NCBI RefSeq assembly: GCF_024055635.1
Contig: NZ_JAMXMB010000032.1
Location: 1 to 64,000 of the forward strand
Reading direction: 5' to 3'
Length of the DNA stretch: 64,000 bases
From: Microbacterium yannicii
GTDB lineage: Bacteria > Actinomycetota > Actinomycetes > Actinomycetales > Microbacteriaceae
Every line of letters starts with the position of its first letter. Position 1 is the first letter of the stretch. A program made the position numbers and the translations under genes. The notes beneath the pieces are model-generated. The model searched no databases. It saw nothing but the letters and a program-made list of their open reading frames with translations, and was not told where the DNA came from. Of the stretch, positions 53,543-62,259 are shown piece after piece.

Positions 53543-55174
53543 TCAGGGGGTGGTTCGTGAGATCGACATGACGGCCCACGGCGCCAGGGTGATGTCGATC
53601 GCGAAGACGCCGTCGGCGGGAACGGTGAGCGAGCGGCGGTCGAGGCCGTCGGCGATCGCCGTGAGTTCGGCGACCTGCGGGAGGCTGAGGTTGAGGGGCT
53701 CGCCGAGCTGGTGCCACGCCTCTGCGACGTTGCCGTGCTCCTGGTCGAGGATCTCGACGGTGTAGACGTCGCCGGGCGCGAGTCCCGCGACCGTATGTGC
53801 GATACGACGCGTCGGACCTTCAGCCGCCAGCCGGTGCGTCTGCGCGTACCGGGTGGCGCCGCCGACCGAGCGTGAGCCCATCGAATCGGGGTAGTTGAAG
53901 AACACGGCGGCGACGGCATCCTCTGCCGTTCGCGTGATGATGCCGTGGTCGGTCTGCAGGGCGATGCGATCCCCGAGCCGGTTCAGCGCGGCCATGGCGT
54001 GGAACGTCGGCTTGTGGATGCCCTGCTCATTGACGAAGCCGAAGCCGCCGTGGAACGGGCCGATGCCGCCGCCGCCCTCTTCGAAGACGTCGGTGAACGT
54101 CCAGTACGAGATGGAGTCGGCGAGACTGTGGCACTGCAGGAGGGCGCGTGCGATGTAGGTCGCGGCGTACACCGTGTCGTGCATATGGTCGCGGCTGGAC
54201 GGCGACGTGGACCACTCGGTGACGTGGAGCTCCGCTTCGGGGTAGGGGGAGTCGGCGATCACCCGGCGCATGACCTCGAGGTCGTTCCGCGTCGCGTCGC
54301 GGTCGCGGCTGATCGACTGGCCGACCCCCTGCGTGTCGAAGGCGTAGTCGGTGGGATAAAGGTGCGTGGAGAGGAAGTCCAGCGGAAGGTCGCGTTCGGC
54401 GCAGTAGGCGATGAGCTCGTGGATCCACACCGGCTTCCACGGCAGTGCGTCGGGGTCCGCCGCCTCCGCCGTCGCGGCCTCCACCGACCTGTCGTGGTAT
54501 TCGCCGTCATAGCGGGAGTCGGGCACGAAGACCGATGACGAAGGACCACCGACCTTCAGTTCCGGATCGATCGCCTTGAGCGCCTTCGCGGTGGCCTCGT
54601 ACAGCTGGAAGTACTCCGTGCGTGTGCCCGTCCAGAAGTGCGGGACGAGGTTCGGCTCGTTCCAGACCTCGAACGGCCAGGTGCGCACCTCGTCGATCCC
54701 GTACCGCTCGATCCAGTGCTGGACGGTCGCGGTGACGAGGTCGACCCAGGCCCCCATGTCGGTGGGAGGGCTGCAGTGGGCCTTCCACCAGAACAGCGTC
54801 TCGGTCTGCGTCGCGAGCTCGCGAGGCATGAAGCCCAGCTCGACGAACGGGCGGGCGCCGGCGGCCAGGATCGCGTCGAAGACCTTGTCCACGTAGGCGA
54901 ACGTGTACACAGGTCTCTCCAGCGGCGTCGGCGGGCCGAAGCCGCCACCGTTCGACGCGCGGTACACGAACATGTCGTCGTGGAACAGTCCGTGGAAGCG
55001 GACATATCGTGCACCCAGCGTTCCCACGGCTTCGCGGAAATGGCTCTGCCAGTCCGCGCGCAGCGCCTCGTTGGCGCGGCCCGCTCCGAGGCACACGCTC
55101 CACACGTGATGCAACGGCGCCTCAGCAGAGGCTCGGCCGTCTACGGTGAAAGCGGGCGACGTATCGACGGACAA
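53543..55174 (-). CDS. GH39 beta-xylosidase
   Basis: 543 aa, cytoplasmic. TIM-barrel GH39: YVRFHGLFHDDMFVYR, FEVWNEPNLVPHFWTG (acid/base Glu), ELHVTEWSTSPSSRD (nucleophile Glu), and the C-terminal beta-sandwich. It releases xylose or a related sugar from imported oligosaccharides. The start is TTG at 55174, supported by GGAGG 7 bases upstream. First gene of the operon, divergent from its LacI regulator. Confidence 0.93.
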   Translation of the reverse strand: MSVDTSPAFTVDGRASAEAPLHHVWSVCLGAGRANEALRADWQSHFREAVGTLGARYVRFHGLFHDDMFVYRASNGGGFGPPTPLERPVYTFAYVDKVFDAILAAGARPFVELGFMPRELATQTETLFWWKAHCSPPTDMGAWVDLVTATVQHWIERYGIDEVRTWPFEVWNEPNLVPHFWTGTRTEYFQLYEATAKALKAIDPELKVGGPSSSVFVPDSRYDGEYHDRSVEAATAEAADPDALPWKPVWIHELIAYCAERDLPLDFLSTHLYPTDYAFDTQGVGQSISRDRDATRNDLEVMRRVIADSPYPEAELHVTEWSTSPSSRDHMHDTVYAATYIARALLQCHSLADSISYWTFTDVFEEGGGGIGPFHGGFGFVNEQGIHKPTFHAMAALNRLGDRIALQTDHGIITRTAEDAVAAVFFNYPDSMGSRSVGGATRYAQTHRLAAEGPTRRIAHTVAGLAPGDVYTVEILDQEHGNVAEAWHQLGEPLNLSLPQVAELTAIADGLDRRSLTVPADGVFAIDITLAPWAVMSISRTTP

Positions 55175-55213
55175 GAACGACCTCCGTTGGTCATGGTCGA
55201 GTGGTTCGAATCG

Positions 55214-55234
55214 GTTGCGAAAATGTTTCGCAAC
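55214..55234. promoter_or_regulatory. LacI-family operator between xylosidase and regulator
   Basis: GTTGCGAAA and TTTCGCAAC form perfect 9-base arms around ATG. It lies between the divergent genes and overlaps TTGCGA (55215-55220), which with TACGCT (55239-55244, 18-base spacing) could be the regulator's promoter. A smaller palindrome TTGTC/GACAA lies at 55244-55259. Confidence 0.75.
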
Positions 55235-55357
55235 GTGTTACGCTTGTCAGGCTAGACAATGACGGCACAGCTGTCAATTCTTCGTTCGCTTTTGAGGCTG
55301 CATGGGATCACTGATGGTGCACCAGATCGAAACTTGTTCGAGAGTCCGGGGTCGTTC

Positions 55358-56392
55358 GTGAGTGGGCCTGTCGCGCATCGCGCCACGCTGGCGGACGTCG
55401 CGACGGCCGTCGGGGTCTCCCGGGCGACCGTGTCCAAAGCACTGAACGGCCGCGGTGACATCTCCGACGAGACGCGTGAGCGCGTGCTCGCCGCAGTGGC
55501 CGAACTCGGCTACCGGCCGACGACCGGCCTCTCACAGGGTTCACGCCGCCGTTCGATCGCGGTCGTCTTCGACATCCCCGCATCGCCCTACATCGTCGGC
55601 GTGCTCCAAGGCGTACTCGCCGCGACGACCGAGTCCGGTGCCGATCTGCTCACGCGCCTGGCACCCGACCGGTCCTCGCGCACCCAGCGGGCGATCGCCC
55701 GCGAGTGGATCGCCGAGCAGCAGGCGTCGGGTGTCGTCGGCATCATCGGGCTGACGCTCTCCCGCCCGGACGGACTGCTCGAGGCGGCGAGCAACGCCAA
55801 CCTGCCGTTCGTGATGGTCGACCCGGTCGACGCGCACCATCGTCAGATGGTGAGCGTGGGGTCGAGCAACTGGGCCGGCGCGCGGACCGGCGCCGAGCAC
55901 CTGCTCGCCCTCGGACACCGCCGCATCGCGTGGATCGGCGGCCCCGAGACGTCGGATGCCGCGCGCGACCGGCTGTACGGCTATCAGGCCGCGCTCGACG
56001 CCTCAGGAGTGGAGATCGATCCGGCGCTGATCCGTGCCGGGCAGTTCGCCATCGCAACGGGAGCAGAGTTCGCGCGCGAGATGCTCACCTCCGCACACCC
56101 CCCGACCGCGATCATGACGGGCGATGACGAGATCGCCGTCGGCGTTCTCGCGACCGCGCACGAGCTCGGCGTCTCCGTGCCGGAGGAACTCAGCGTGATG
56201 GGCTTCGACGACACTCCGCAGGCCGCGTGGACGACGCCCCCGCTCACCACTGTCCACCAGCATCTCGAGGGCATGGGCGCCATGGCTGTGCAAACGATCC
56301 TCGTCATGGCGGATGGACACCAGCCCTCGTCGCCGCACGTCGAACTCGCGACCTCGCTCAAGGTGCGGGACAGCACGGCGCCCGCCCCCTGA
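55358..56392 (+). CDS. LacI-family transcriptional regulator of the xylosidase operon
   Basis: 344 aa from GTG 55358. N-terminal helix-turn-helix ATLADVATAVGVSRATVSKALNGRGDISDETRERVLAAVAELGYRPT, then a sugar-binding sensor domain (SIAVVFDIPASPYIVGVLQGVLAATTESGADLLT, GHRRIAWIGG, VPEELSVMGFDDTPQAAWTTPPLTTVHQ). An ATG at 55259 extends the frame by 33 residues, but LacI proteins start just before TLADVA. Divergent orientation and the perfect operator point to local repression relieved by the imported sugar. Confidence 0.94.
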   Translation: MSGPVAHRATLADVATAVGVSRATVSKALNGRGDISDETRERVLAAVAELGYRPTTGLSQGSRRRSIAVVFDIPASPYIVGVLQGVLAATTESGADLLTRLAPDRSSRTQRAIAREWIAEQQASGVVGIIGLTLSRPDGLLEAASNANLPFVMVDPVDAHHRQMVSVGSSNWAGARTGAEHLLALGHRRIAWIGGPETSDAARDRLYGYQAALDASGVEIDPALIRAGQFAIATGAEFAREMLTSAHPPTAIMTGDDEIAVGVLATAHELGVSVPEELSVMGFDDTPQAAWTTPPLTTVHQHLEGMGAMAVQTILVMADGHQPSSPHVELATSLKVRDSTAPAP

Positions 56393-56517
56393 CGGGCCCG
56401 CCCGGCGAACGCCGGGCAGCGATCGTGGGCCTGACCTGGGCGAACGGTCACCCCCGGCTCAAGAGACGGGGAGTCCACAATGTTGCGGTCCACAGCGGCC
56501 TCCCGGCGAGTCTTTCC

Positions 56518-56523
56518 TAGACT
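56518..56523 (+). promoter_or_regulatory. -10 box of the gene at 56530, leaderless
   Basis: TAGACT lies 6 bases before the GTG at 56530. Confidence 0.5.
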
Positions 56524-56529
56524 GGCCGG

Positions 56530-57690
56530 GTGGACCAGGGGGCGTCGGACACGGCATCCGGTCGCGCAAGCGCGCCTCCGGCCGCCTCGGCGACCCCGGC
56601 GCCCGGGCCGGATGCCGCCGAGGGACCGCTCATTCAGCCGCCACGCAAGCCGCGCGGCGGCCGGCGCCTCGCCCTCGACCTCTCGCTTCTCGGCCTCGTC
56701 GGCGTCCTGCTGATCGGCGCGGTGTTCGCCGCGTGGGGAGTGATCGAGCGCCAGTTCTACAGCCCTGCCGCCTTCGTCGAGCGCTACGTCGATCTGCTGG
56801 CCGAGGGGCGCGCGGCCGACGCGCTGACCGTGCCGGGCGTGGACGTGACCTCGGCCGAGCTCGACGCCGCCAACCTGCCGTCCACGGCATCCGAAGCCCT
56901 GCTGCGCAGCGCCGCGCTCGCCCCGATCAGCGACGTGGAGGTCGTGTCCCAGGAGCAGGACGGCGACATCACCCGCGTGACCATCGAGTACCGCGCCGGC
57001 GGCTACGAGGGTCGCACGACGTTCGCCGTGGAGCGCGACGGCTCGATCGGCCTCGCCCCGACCTGGCGCTTCGCGAAGAGCCCGCTCGCCGTCATGAACC
57101 TCGGCGTCAGCGGATCGATGGCGTTCGATGTGAACGGCTTCGAGATCGACAAGCGTCAGGTATCACCGGACGGAGCGGATGCCGACCCCGCCGCACCGGT
57201 CTCGCTGCTGGTCTTCTCGCCGGGGCTGTACTCCGTGTCGGTCGACACGGCGATCGCGAGCACACCGGGTGTGGCCGTGCTGTCGGACAGCCCGTTTCGT
57301 GCGATCCCCGTGAACGTGCAGGCGCAGCCCACAGAGAAGTTCCTGAGCGTCGTGCAGGAGAAGGTCCAGGAGTTCCTCACGGCGTGCGCGACCCAGGAGG
57401 TGCTGCAGCCGACGGCATGCCCGTTCGGCTTCTTCGTTCAGGACCGCATCGCCTCGCTGCCGAAGTGGTCGATCGTGCAGCAGCCGACCGTCGCCGTCGA
57501 ACCCGACGGTGCCCAGTGGTCGATCCTCGCCGCCGACGCCGTCGCACACATCGACGTCGACATCCGTTCGATCTTCGATGGCCGGGTACGGCCGCTCAGC
57601 GAGGACGTGCCGTTCATCGTCAAGGGCACGATCACCGTCCAGCCGGACGGCACCGCGTCGATCGTCGTGACGGGCCCCGACACCAACTGA
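56530..57690 (+). CDS. Membrane-anchored protein, unknown function
   Basis: 386 aa. A Pro/Ala-rich cytoplasmic tail (1-45) precedes one membrane helix (47-70) and a large outer region. Residues about 78-180 (FVERYVDLLAEGRAADALTVPGVDV ... RVTIEYRAGGYEGRTTFAVERDG) look like a small alpha+beta domain of the NTF2/DUF4878 kind; the rest is beta-rich with two cysteines (ACATQEVLQPTACPFGF) that may pair. I cannot assign a function. It converges with the CopD-CtaG gene. Confidence 0.8.
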   Translation: MDQGASDTASGRASAPPAASATPAPGPDAAEGPLIQPPRKPRGGRRLALDLSLLGLVGVLLIGAVFAAWGVIERQFYSPAAFVERYVDLLAEGRAADALTVPGVDVTSAELDAANLPSTASEALLRSAALAPISDVEVVSQEQDGDITRVTIEYRAGGYEGRTTFAVERDGSIGLAPTWRFAKSPLAVMNLGVSGSMAFDVNGFEIDKRQVSPDGADADPAAPVSLLVFSPGLYSVSVDTAIASTPGVAVLSDSPFRAIPVNVQAQPTEKFLSVVQEKVQEFLTACATQEVLQPTACPFGFFVQDRIASLPKWSIVQQPTVAVEPDGAQWSILAADAVAHIDVDIRSIFDGRVRPLSEDVPFIVKGTITVQPDGTASIVVTGPDTN

Positions 57691-57713
57691 TCCCTGGCCC
57701 GCAGCTACGGCCG

Positions 57714-59753
57714 TCAGCCGCCGGCGCGGGCGTCCCGTTCGGCGAGCGCAGCCAGGCGGGCGTTGTACTCCTCCAGCTCGGCGTCGCCGGTGCGGTCGGC
57801 GTGGCGGTCGCGGCGCTTCGTCTCACGGTCGTCGCTGCGGCTCCATTGGATCGCGACCGTGATGGCGAGGATGAGCGTCGGGATCTCGCCGATCGACCAG
57901 GCGATGCCGCCGCCGGTGTACTGGTCCTCGATCGGGGTGGCACCCCACGTGCGCCCCATCGAGCCGAACCACTCGGCGATCATGAGGCCCTCCTGCATCA
58001 TGATCGCGATGCCGAAGAACGCGTGCATCGCCATGACGCCGATCAGCAGCAGCAGCCGACCGGGGTACGGCAGTCGGTAGGGCACCGGGTCGATGCCGAT
58101 GAGGCTCATCACGAAGAGGTAGCCCGTGATGAGGAAGTGCGTGATCATCCACTCGTGTCCGAGGTGGTCGTACAGCGACCAGCGGAAGAGCTCGGTGTAG
58201 TAGAACACCCAGAGCGAGCCCACGAACAGACCGGCGGCGACGAACGGGTTCGTCAGCACGCGGGCGACCGGCGAATGCACCGCCCAGAGGATCCACTCGC
58301 GGCCGCCGCGCGTTCCATCGTCGCGCTTGCGGATCGCACGCGCCGCGAGCGTGATCGGCGCGCCCGGCACCAGCAGCAGCGGGATCGCCATGGTCAGCAG
58401 CATGTGCCCGACCATGTGCATGCTGAACAGGTAGTCCTGGTAGACGTTGATGACGCCCCCGGTGACCCACACCAGCAGCAGCCAGCCCGCGACCCACATG
58501 ATCGTGCGGTACAGCGGCCACGTGTCGCCGCGGCGGCGCAGGCGCCACACCCCCACGAGGTAGAAGAAGATCGCGAACCCCGCGATCACCGCCCAGAGGA
58601 GGTCGATGTTCCACGAGGTGATCCAGCGGTCGAGGGTCAGCTCGGGCGGAAGCGGGGCGTCGGTCAGGCGCTGGGCAGGGGTCGGCGTCTCGGGGATCAG
58701 CGCCTCTACCGGCGGGGGCGTGCGGGCGAGCGCCGCAGCGGCACCGCTCGCGACGCCCATCAGCACGAGCTCGAAGCCGATGAGGGTCCAGAACGAGCGG
58801 GCGGCCCGGTCGGTGTCGCGCATGCGGCCGATCAGCCGCGTGCGGTACCAGGCGCCGAACAGCCCGAGCGCGATCAGCGCGAGCACCTTCACACCGAGGA
58901 TCAGCCCGTAGGGGGACAGCAGCGCCGACCAGTCGCGCAGACCGATCGCGGCGCGCACCGTTCCCGACACGGCGACCACCGCGAAGGCGGCGAGCGCGAT
59001 GCTCGAGTAGCGCGCGACGGTCGCGGAGCTGTCGTCGCGCGATTGCAGCGGCCGCACGATCACCACGAGCAGCAGCCCGCCGAGCCACACCGCCGCCGCG
59101 ATGATGTGCAGGATCAGCGCCGTCATCGCCTCGTGGTGGAACGCCTCTTCACCGGAGTGGCCCTGCGTGCCCATCGGAACGAGGGATGCCGTGGCCAGGA
59201 GCGCCACGAAGAACGTCGCGGTCCACGACCTCACGGCGAAGGTCAGAACGGTCAGGGCGGCACCGGCGAGGGTGGTGATGAGCCAGGTGCGGCCGACCTC
59301 GGTCTCGACGATGTAGCGACCCAGTTGGGCCCCGAATTCAGGACCCATGCTGATGACGGGGTTGAACGCATCGATGAACGTCAGGAAGCCGGTCGCGGCG
59401 GCCGCCATCGTGAACACGGCCGCCGAGATCGACGCGGTGTCGAGAGCGATGTCGAAGGCGCGGTCTCCCGCCCGCAGCGTGAACAGCGCAGTGACGAGTG
59501 CTCCGACCATCCCGGCGGCGGAGAGGTTGACGACGAGCTTCGCCGTCGGGAGGCCCCATCGGACGAACGGCCCGGGATCGGCTATCGCCAGAGGCGCCGC
59601 GCCGCCGCCGAACGCCAGCGCCCACACCATCACCGCGAACGCGGCGACCACGAGGAGTGCCGGCCCGGCCGCCCGCAGTACACGCGGATCACCCACGAGC
59701 CCGGCAGCTCCACGCGGCGCGTCGACGCCGGGCGAAGAAGGGGTGGGGATCAC
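57714..59753 (-). CDS. CopD-CtaG fusion: copper and cytochrome oxidase assembly
   Basis: 679 aa with about fourteen hydrophobic segments. The N-terminal half matches copper-resistance protein CopD (LHIIAAAVWLGGLLLVVIVRPLQ, LLSPYGLILGVKVLALIALGLFGAWYRTRL); the C-terminal half matches the CtaG/Caa3 assembly domain (YLFSMHMVGHMLLTMAIPLLLVPGAPITLAARAI, LGHEWMITHFLITGYLFVMSLIGIDP, MAMHAFFGIAIMM), with conserved His and Met likely to handle copper. The fusion is common in actinobacteria. GTG start with TAGGCT 6 bases upstream. Confidence 0.93.
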   Translation of the reverse strand: MIPTPSSPGVDAPRGAAGLVGDPRVLRAAGPALLVVAAFAVMVWALAFGGGAAPLAIADPGPFVRWGLPTAKLVVNLSAAGMVGALVTALFTLRAGDRAFDIALDTASISAAVFTMAAAATGFLTFIDAFNPVISMGPEFGAQLGRYIVETEVGRTWLITTLAGAALTVLTFAVRSWTATFFVALLATASLVPMGTQGHSGEEAFHHEAMTALILHIIAAAVWLGGLLLVVIVRPLQSRDDSSATVARYSSIALAAFAVVAVSGTVRAAIGLRDWSALLSPYGLILGVKVLALIALGLFGAWYRTRLIGRMRDTDRAARSFWTLIGFELVLMGVASGAAAALARTPPPVEALIPETPTPAQRLTDAPLPPELTLDRWITSWNIDLLWAVIAGFAIFFYLVGVWRLRRRGDTWPLYRTIMWVAGWLLLVWVTGGVINVYQDYLFSMHMVGHMLLTMAIPLLLVPGAPITLAARAIRKRDDGTRGGREWILWAVHSPVARVLTNPFVAAGLFVGSLWVFYYTELFRWSLYDHLGHEWMITHFLITGYLFVMSLIGIDPVPYRLPYPGRLLLLIGVMAMHAFFGIAIMMQEGLMIAEWFGSMGRTWGATPIEDQYTGGGIAWSIGEIPTLILAITVAIQWSRSDDRETKRRDRHADRTGDAELEEYNARLAALAERDARAGG

Positions 59754-59759
59754 GCCACA

Positions 59760-59765
59760 AGCCTA
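59760..59765 (-). promoter_or_regulatory. -10 box of the CopD-CtaG gene, leaderless
   Basis: Minus-strand TAGGCT lies 6 bases before the GTG at 59753. Confidence 0.55.
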
Positions 59766-59785
59766 CGTTGCGCGGCGTCTCGGGC

Positions 59786-59861
59786 GTTTCGTCCCGCGGC
59801 TCGGTCGCTGAGCGAGGAGCGCCAGCGACGAGACGAAGCGTCCTCGCTCGCTCAACGACCG
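59786..59861. repeat. Palindromic dispersed repeat, intergenic copy
   Basis: GTTTCGTCCCGCGGCTCGGT, then CGACGAGACGAAGCG, then GCTCGCTCAACGACCG (59846-59861). The last 16 bases equal 71-86. Left and right parts are imperfect inverted repeats (GTTTCGTC/GACGAAGC). Confidence 0.7.
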
Positions 59862-59894
59862 AAGGCCGCATGCCCGCAGCGCCCGCAGACAGCA

Positions 59895-59931
59895 GGAGAG
59901 GGGATGCCGCGGGTCGCGGCATCCCCTCTCC
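59895..59931. terminator. Bidirectional terminator between HU and CopD-CtaG genes
   Basis: A perfect 17-bp stem (59895-59911 with 59915-59931, loop GGT) lies 17 bases after the HU stop. No T-tract follows on either strand. Confidence 0.6.
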
Positions 59932-59948
59932 GGAGGTCTGCGTCGGGA

Positions 59949-60236
59949 TTACTTGACGGCAGCCTTGAGCTTCGAGCCCGCGGTGACCTTCACGCGCTTG
60001 CCCGCGGGGATCTTGATCTCCTCGCCCGTCTGCGGGTTGCGGCCGGTGCGAGCCGAGGTGGCAACCTGCTCGAACGCGATCCAGCCCGGGATGGCGACCT
60101 TGCTGCCGGCTGCGACCGCCTCGGAGACGGTGGAGAAGAGGGAGTCGAGCACGCCCGAGACAGCCGACTGGCTCTGGCCGGTCGCGCTCGCGATGCTCGC
60201 GACGAGTTCGGTCTTGGTGATGGTCTTGTCGGCCAT
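59949..60236 (-). CDS. hup: HU-family nucleoid protein (short form)
   Basis: 95 aa: MADKTITKTELVASIASATGQSQSAVSGVLDSLFSTVSEAVAAGSKVAIPGWIAFE, then the DNA-binding arm ARTGRNPQTGEEIKIPAGKRVKVTAGSKLKAAV. It lacks the Lys/Ala-rich tail of mycobacterial HupB. GGAGG lies upstream of the ATG. A TACATT box (60328-60333, minus strand) predicts a leader of about 85 bases. ATCCGCG/CGCGGAT (60351-60370) is a palindrome near the promoter. Confidence 0.96.
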   Translation of the reverse strand: MADKTITKTELVASIASATGQSQSAVSGVLDSLFSTVSEAVAAGSKVAIPGWIAFEQVATSARTGRNPQTGEEIKIPAGKRVKVTAGSKLKAAVK

Positions 60237-60446
60237 GTGGTATGTCCTCCAAAGACGACGGATGCCGCCTTGTCATTGCTGGGACCGGACGGCTTCGCCC
60301 CCCGGCTGGTCGGTTCGACCGGGACCGAATGTACCCGACATGGCACCGCGATCCGCGTATTTTCGCGGATTTCCCGGGTTTTGGGGCGCGTGTCGTGTGA
60401 TTGGTGTGACCTATGGGGCTGATGTGACGCGATCGTCAGCCCACGC

Positions 60447-61040
60447 TCAGCTTCGGTGACTTGCGATGAACTCACGCGCCGTGCGCGCGAAGGCGGGGCC
60501 GACGCGGTCCTGGCCGTCGAGATAGCCGCCGACGAGGGCGGCATCCCGAAGCAGCACGAGGGAGGCCGCGACAGCCTCGGGATCCCTCAGCCTCGCGCCC
60601 TCGGCGAGCTGCCGGAGCGTCGCCCGGAACCACTCGCGATGCTCGGCGATGAGATCGCGCACCGGTCCTTCGTCGGGGTACTCGGCCGCCGCATTGATGA
60701 ACGGGCACCCGCGCGTGTGCCGCTCCCGGATGTCCTGCTCGATGCCGGCCACGACGAGATCGAGCAGCACATCGGGGTCGTCCGACACGGCCGCCGCCTG
60801 AGCGAAGAGGGCGCGCAGCCCTTGGTCCTCGCCCTCGAGGTAGGCGAGTACGAGACCCTCCTTGCCGGCGAACTGCTTGTACATGGTGGCACGGGTCACG
60901 CCCGCCTCTTCGATGATGCGATCGACGCCGACGGAGTGGATGCCCTCGTTGTAGAAGAGATCGGTCGCCGCCTGCAGAAGTCGCTCGCGGGCGGGCGACG
61001 GACGATGTGCCGCGGTCCGCGCGGCGACGGTGGTGCTCAT
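60447..61040 (-). CDS. TetR-family transcriptional regulator
   Basis: 197 aa from ATG 61040 after GGAGGGG. The helix-turn-helix ARERLLQAATDLFYNEGIHSVGVDRIIEEAGVTRATMYKQFAGKEGLVLAYLE is standard; the helical ligand domain contains RGCPFINAAAEYPDEGPVRDLIAEHREW, seen in a subgroup linked to oxidoreductase/hydrolase genes. The divergent hydrolase gene has a palindromic operator in its promoter, which is its likely target. Confidence 0.93.
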   Translation of the reverse strand: MSTTVAARTAAHRPSPARERLLQAATDLFYNEGIHSVGVDRIIEEAGVTRATMYKQFAGKEGLVLAYLEGEDQGLRALFAQAAAVSDDPDVLLDLVVAGIEQDIRERHTRGCPFINAAAEYPDEGPVRDLIAEHREWFRATLRQLAEGARLRDPEAVAASLVLLRDAALVGGYLDGQDRVGPAFARTAREFIASHRS

Positions 61041-61150
61041 GGATTCCCCTCCAGTCCTCCATCGTGCCATCGTTTCCGCCCGCTGACCGGGCGTGGAGGC
61101 GACGGCCCGACCCGGGCTCCGGACTTTTCCGAGATTTTCTAGGAATAGTC

Positions 61151-61179
61151 TTGCATAGATAGAACGTTCGGTCTACTGT
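61151..61179 (+). promoter_or_regulatory. Hydrolase promoter with TetR operator in the spacer
   Basis: TTGCAT (61151-61156) and TACTGT (61174-61179) are 17 bases apart. Between them TAGATAGAAC (61156-61165) faces GTTCGGTCTA (61166-61175), a 20-bp palindrome with 8 of 10 pairs matching. Bound TetR would exclude RNA polymerase. Confidence 0.7.
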
Positions 61180-61262
61180 CGGTGACATCAGCAGGATCGC
61201 AGCAGGATCCGCACCTGAGACCACACAGAACCCACCGCACCACCGCACACAAGGAGCTCGAA

Positions 61263-62117
61263 ATGGCCGCCACGACCAAGACCCCGATCGTCCTCATCCA
61301 CGGACTCTGGATGACCCCCAAGAGCTGGGACACGTGGGCCGAGCGCTTCCGCGCCGCGGGCCACCAGGTCATCGTCCCCGGCTGGCCTGGAATCGACGAC
61401 CGTACGGTCGCCGACATCCGCAGCAATCCCGCGGCGCTGAAGGGGATCGGCCTGAAGCAGATCGCCGACAACTACGAACGGATCATCCGCGACCTTCCCG
61501 AGAAGCCGATCATCATGGGCCACTCCTTCGGGGGAGTGATCACCCAGATGCTCGCCGACCGCGGCCTCGGTGTCGCCTATGTCGGTGTCGCCCCCGGGCA
61601 GACCGCCGGCGTCACGGCCCTCCCTCTCTCGACGCTGTGGACCGGCACCCCGATCCTCTCGAATCCGTTCGACAAGAACGGCGCCAAGCCGCTCTCGAAG
61701 CGCCACTTCCACTTCACCTTCGGCAACGACCTTCCCCGCGCAGCGTCCGACGAGCTGTGGGAGGAGTTCGCGGTCAACTCGTACAACCGGGTGTTCTTCG
61801 AGGGCGTGCTCTCGGTGGCGAACGAGAAGGGCGGCGTCACGCACGTCGACTACGGCCGCACCGACCGCGCCCCGCTCCTCGTCATCACGGGCGAGATCGA
61901 CCACGTCGTGCCGCCGGCGATCGGCGAGGCGATCGTGAAGAAGTACAAGGCGTCGGGCAGTCCCGCCATCGTCGACTACAAGACCTACCCGGGTCGCACC
62001 CACCGCCTGGTGAGCCAGGACGGCTGGGAGGAGATCGCCGACTACGCGCTCGAGTGGGCCACGACGCACCAGGTCCGCGACACCGAGCAGACTCCCGAGA
62101 CGGAGGCGGCGCAGTAG
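61263..62117 (+). CDS. Alpha/beta hydrolase
   Basis: 284 aa. PIVLIHGLWMTPKSW gives the oxyanion region, GHSFGG the nucleophile elbow (Ser), TGEIDHVVPP the acid and GRTHRLVS the histidine, so the catalytic triad is complete. No signal peptide. ATG follows AAGGAG. Regulated by the divergent TetR (inference); relatives act on small esters or lactones, but the substrate is unknown. Confidence 0.92.
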   Translation: MAATTKTPIVLIHGLWMTPKSWDTWAERFRAAGHQVIVPGWPGIDDRTVADIRSNPAALKGIGLKQIADNYERIIRDLPEKPIIMGHSFGGVITQMLADRGLGVAYVGVAPGQTAGVTALPLSTLWTGTPILSNPFDKNGAKPLSKRHFHFTFGNDLPRAASDELWEEFAVNSYNRVFFEGVLSVANEKGGVTHVDYGRTDRAPLLVITGEIDHVVPPAIGEAIVKKYKASGSPAIVDYKTYPGRTHRLVSQDGWEEIADYALEWATTHQVRDTEQTPETEAAQ

Positions 62118-62145
62118 GCGGATGCCGCGCCCCGCTGCCGGGGAA

Positions 62146-62252
62146 CCACTCCGCCGCTGAGCCCCCACGCCGGGTGGTGGCTCAGCGGTCGAGTGGTGCC
62201 TCGTCCCGTGTCCGAGGTGGGAGGCCCGGGTCTCGTGAGAGCCCCGGGCCTC
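62146..62252. terminator. Two hairpin terminators between convergent hydrolase genes
   Basis: First: CCGCTGAGCC (62154-62163) pairs with GGCTCAGCGG (62179-62188), extended by CCACTC/GAGTGG to 62146-62196. Second: GAGGCCCGGG (62221-62230) pairs with CCCGGGCCTC (62243-62252). Confidence 0.6.
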
Positions 62253-62259
62253 GATCGCG

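Noticed and set aside
55259-55357. 33-residue N-terminal extension of the LacI regulator
   Set aside because: LacI proteins begin a few residues before TLADVA; the extension has no conserved features and overlaps control sequences.
56313-60422. 1369-aa plus-strand ORF
   Set aside because: It runs antisense through the CopD-CtaG and HU genes and is rich in Arg, His and Asp, as expected for a shadow frame.
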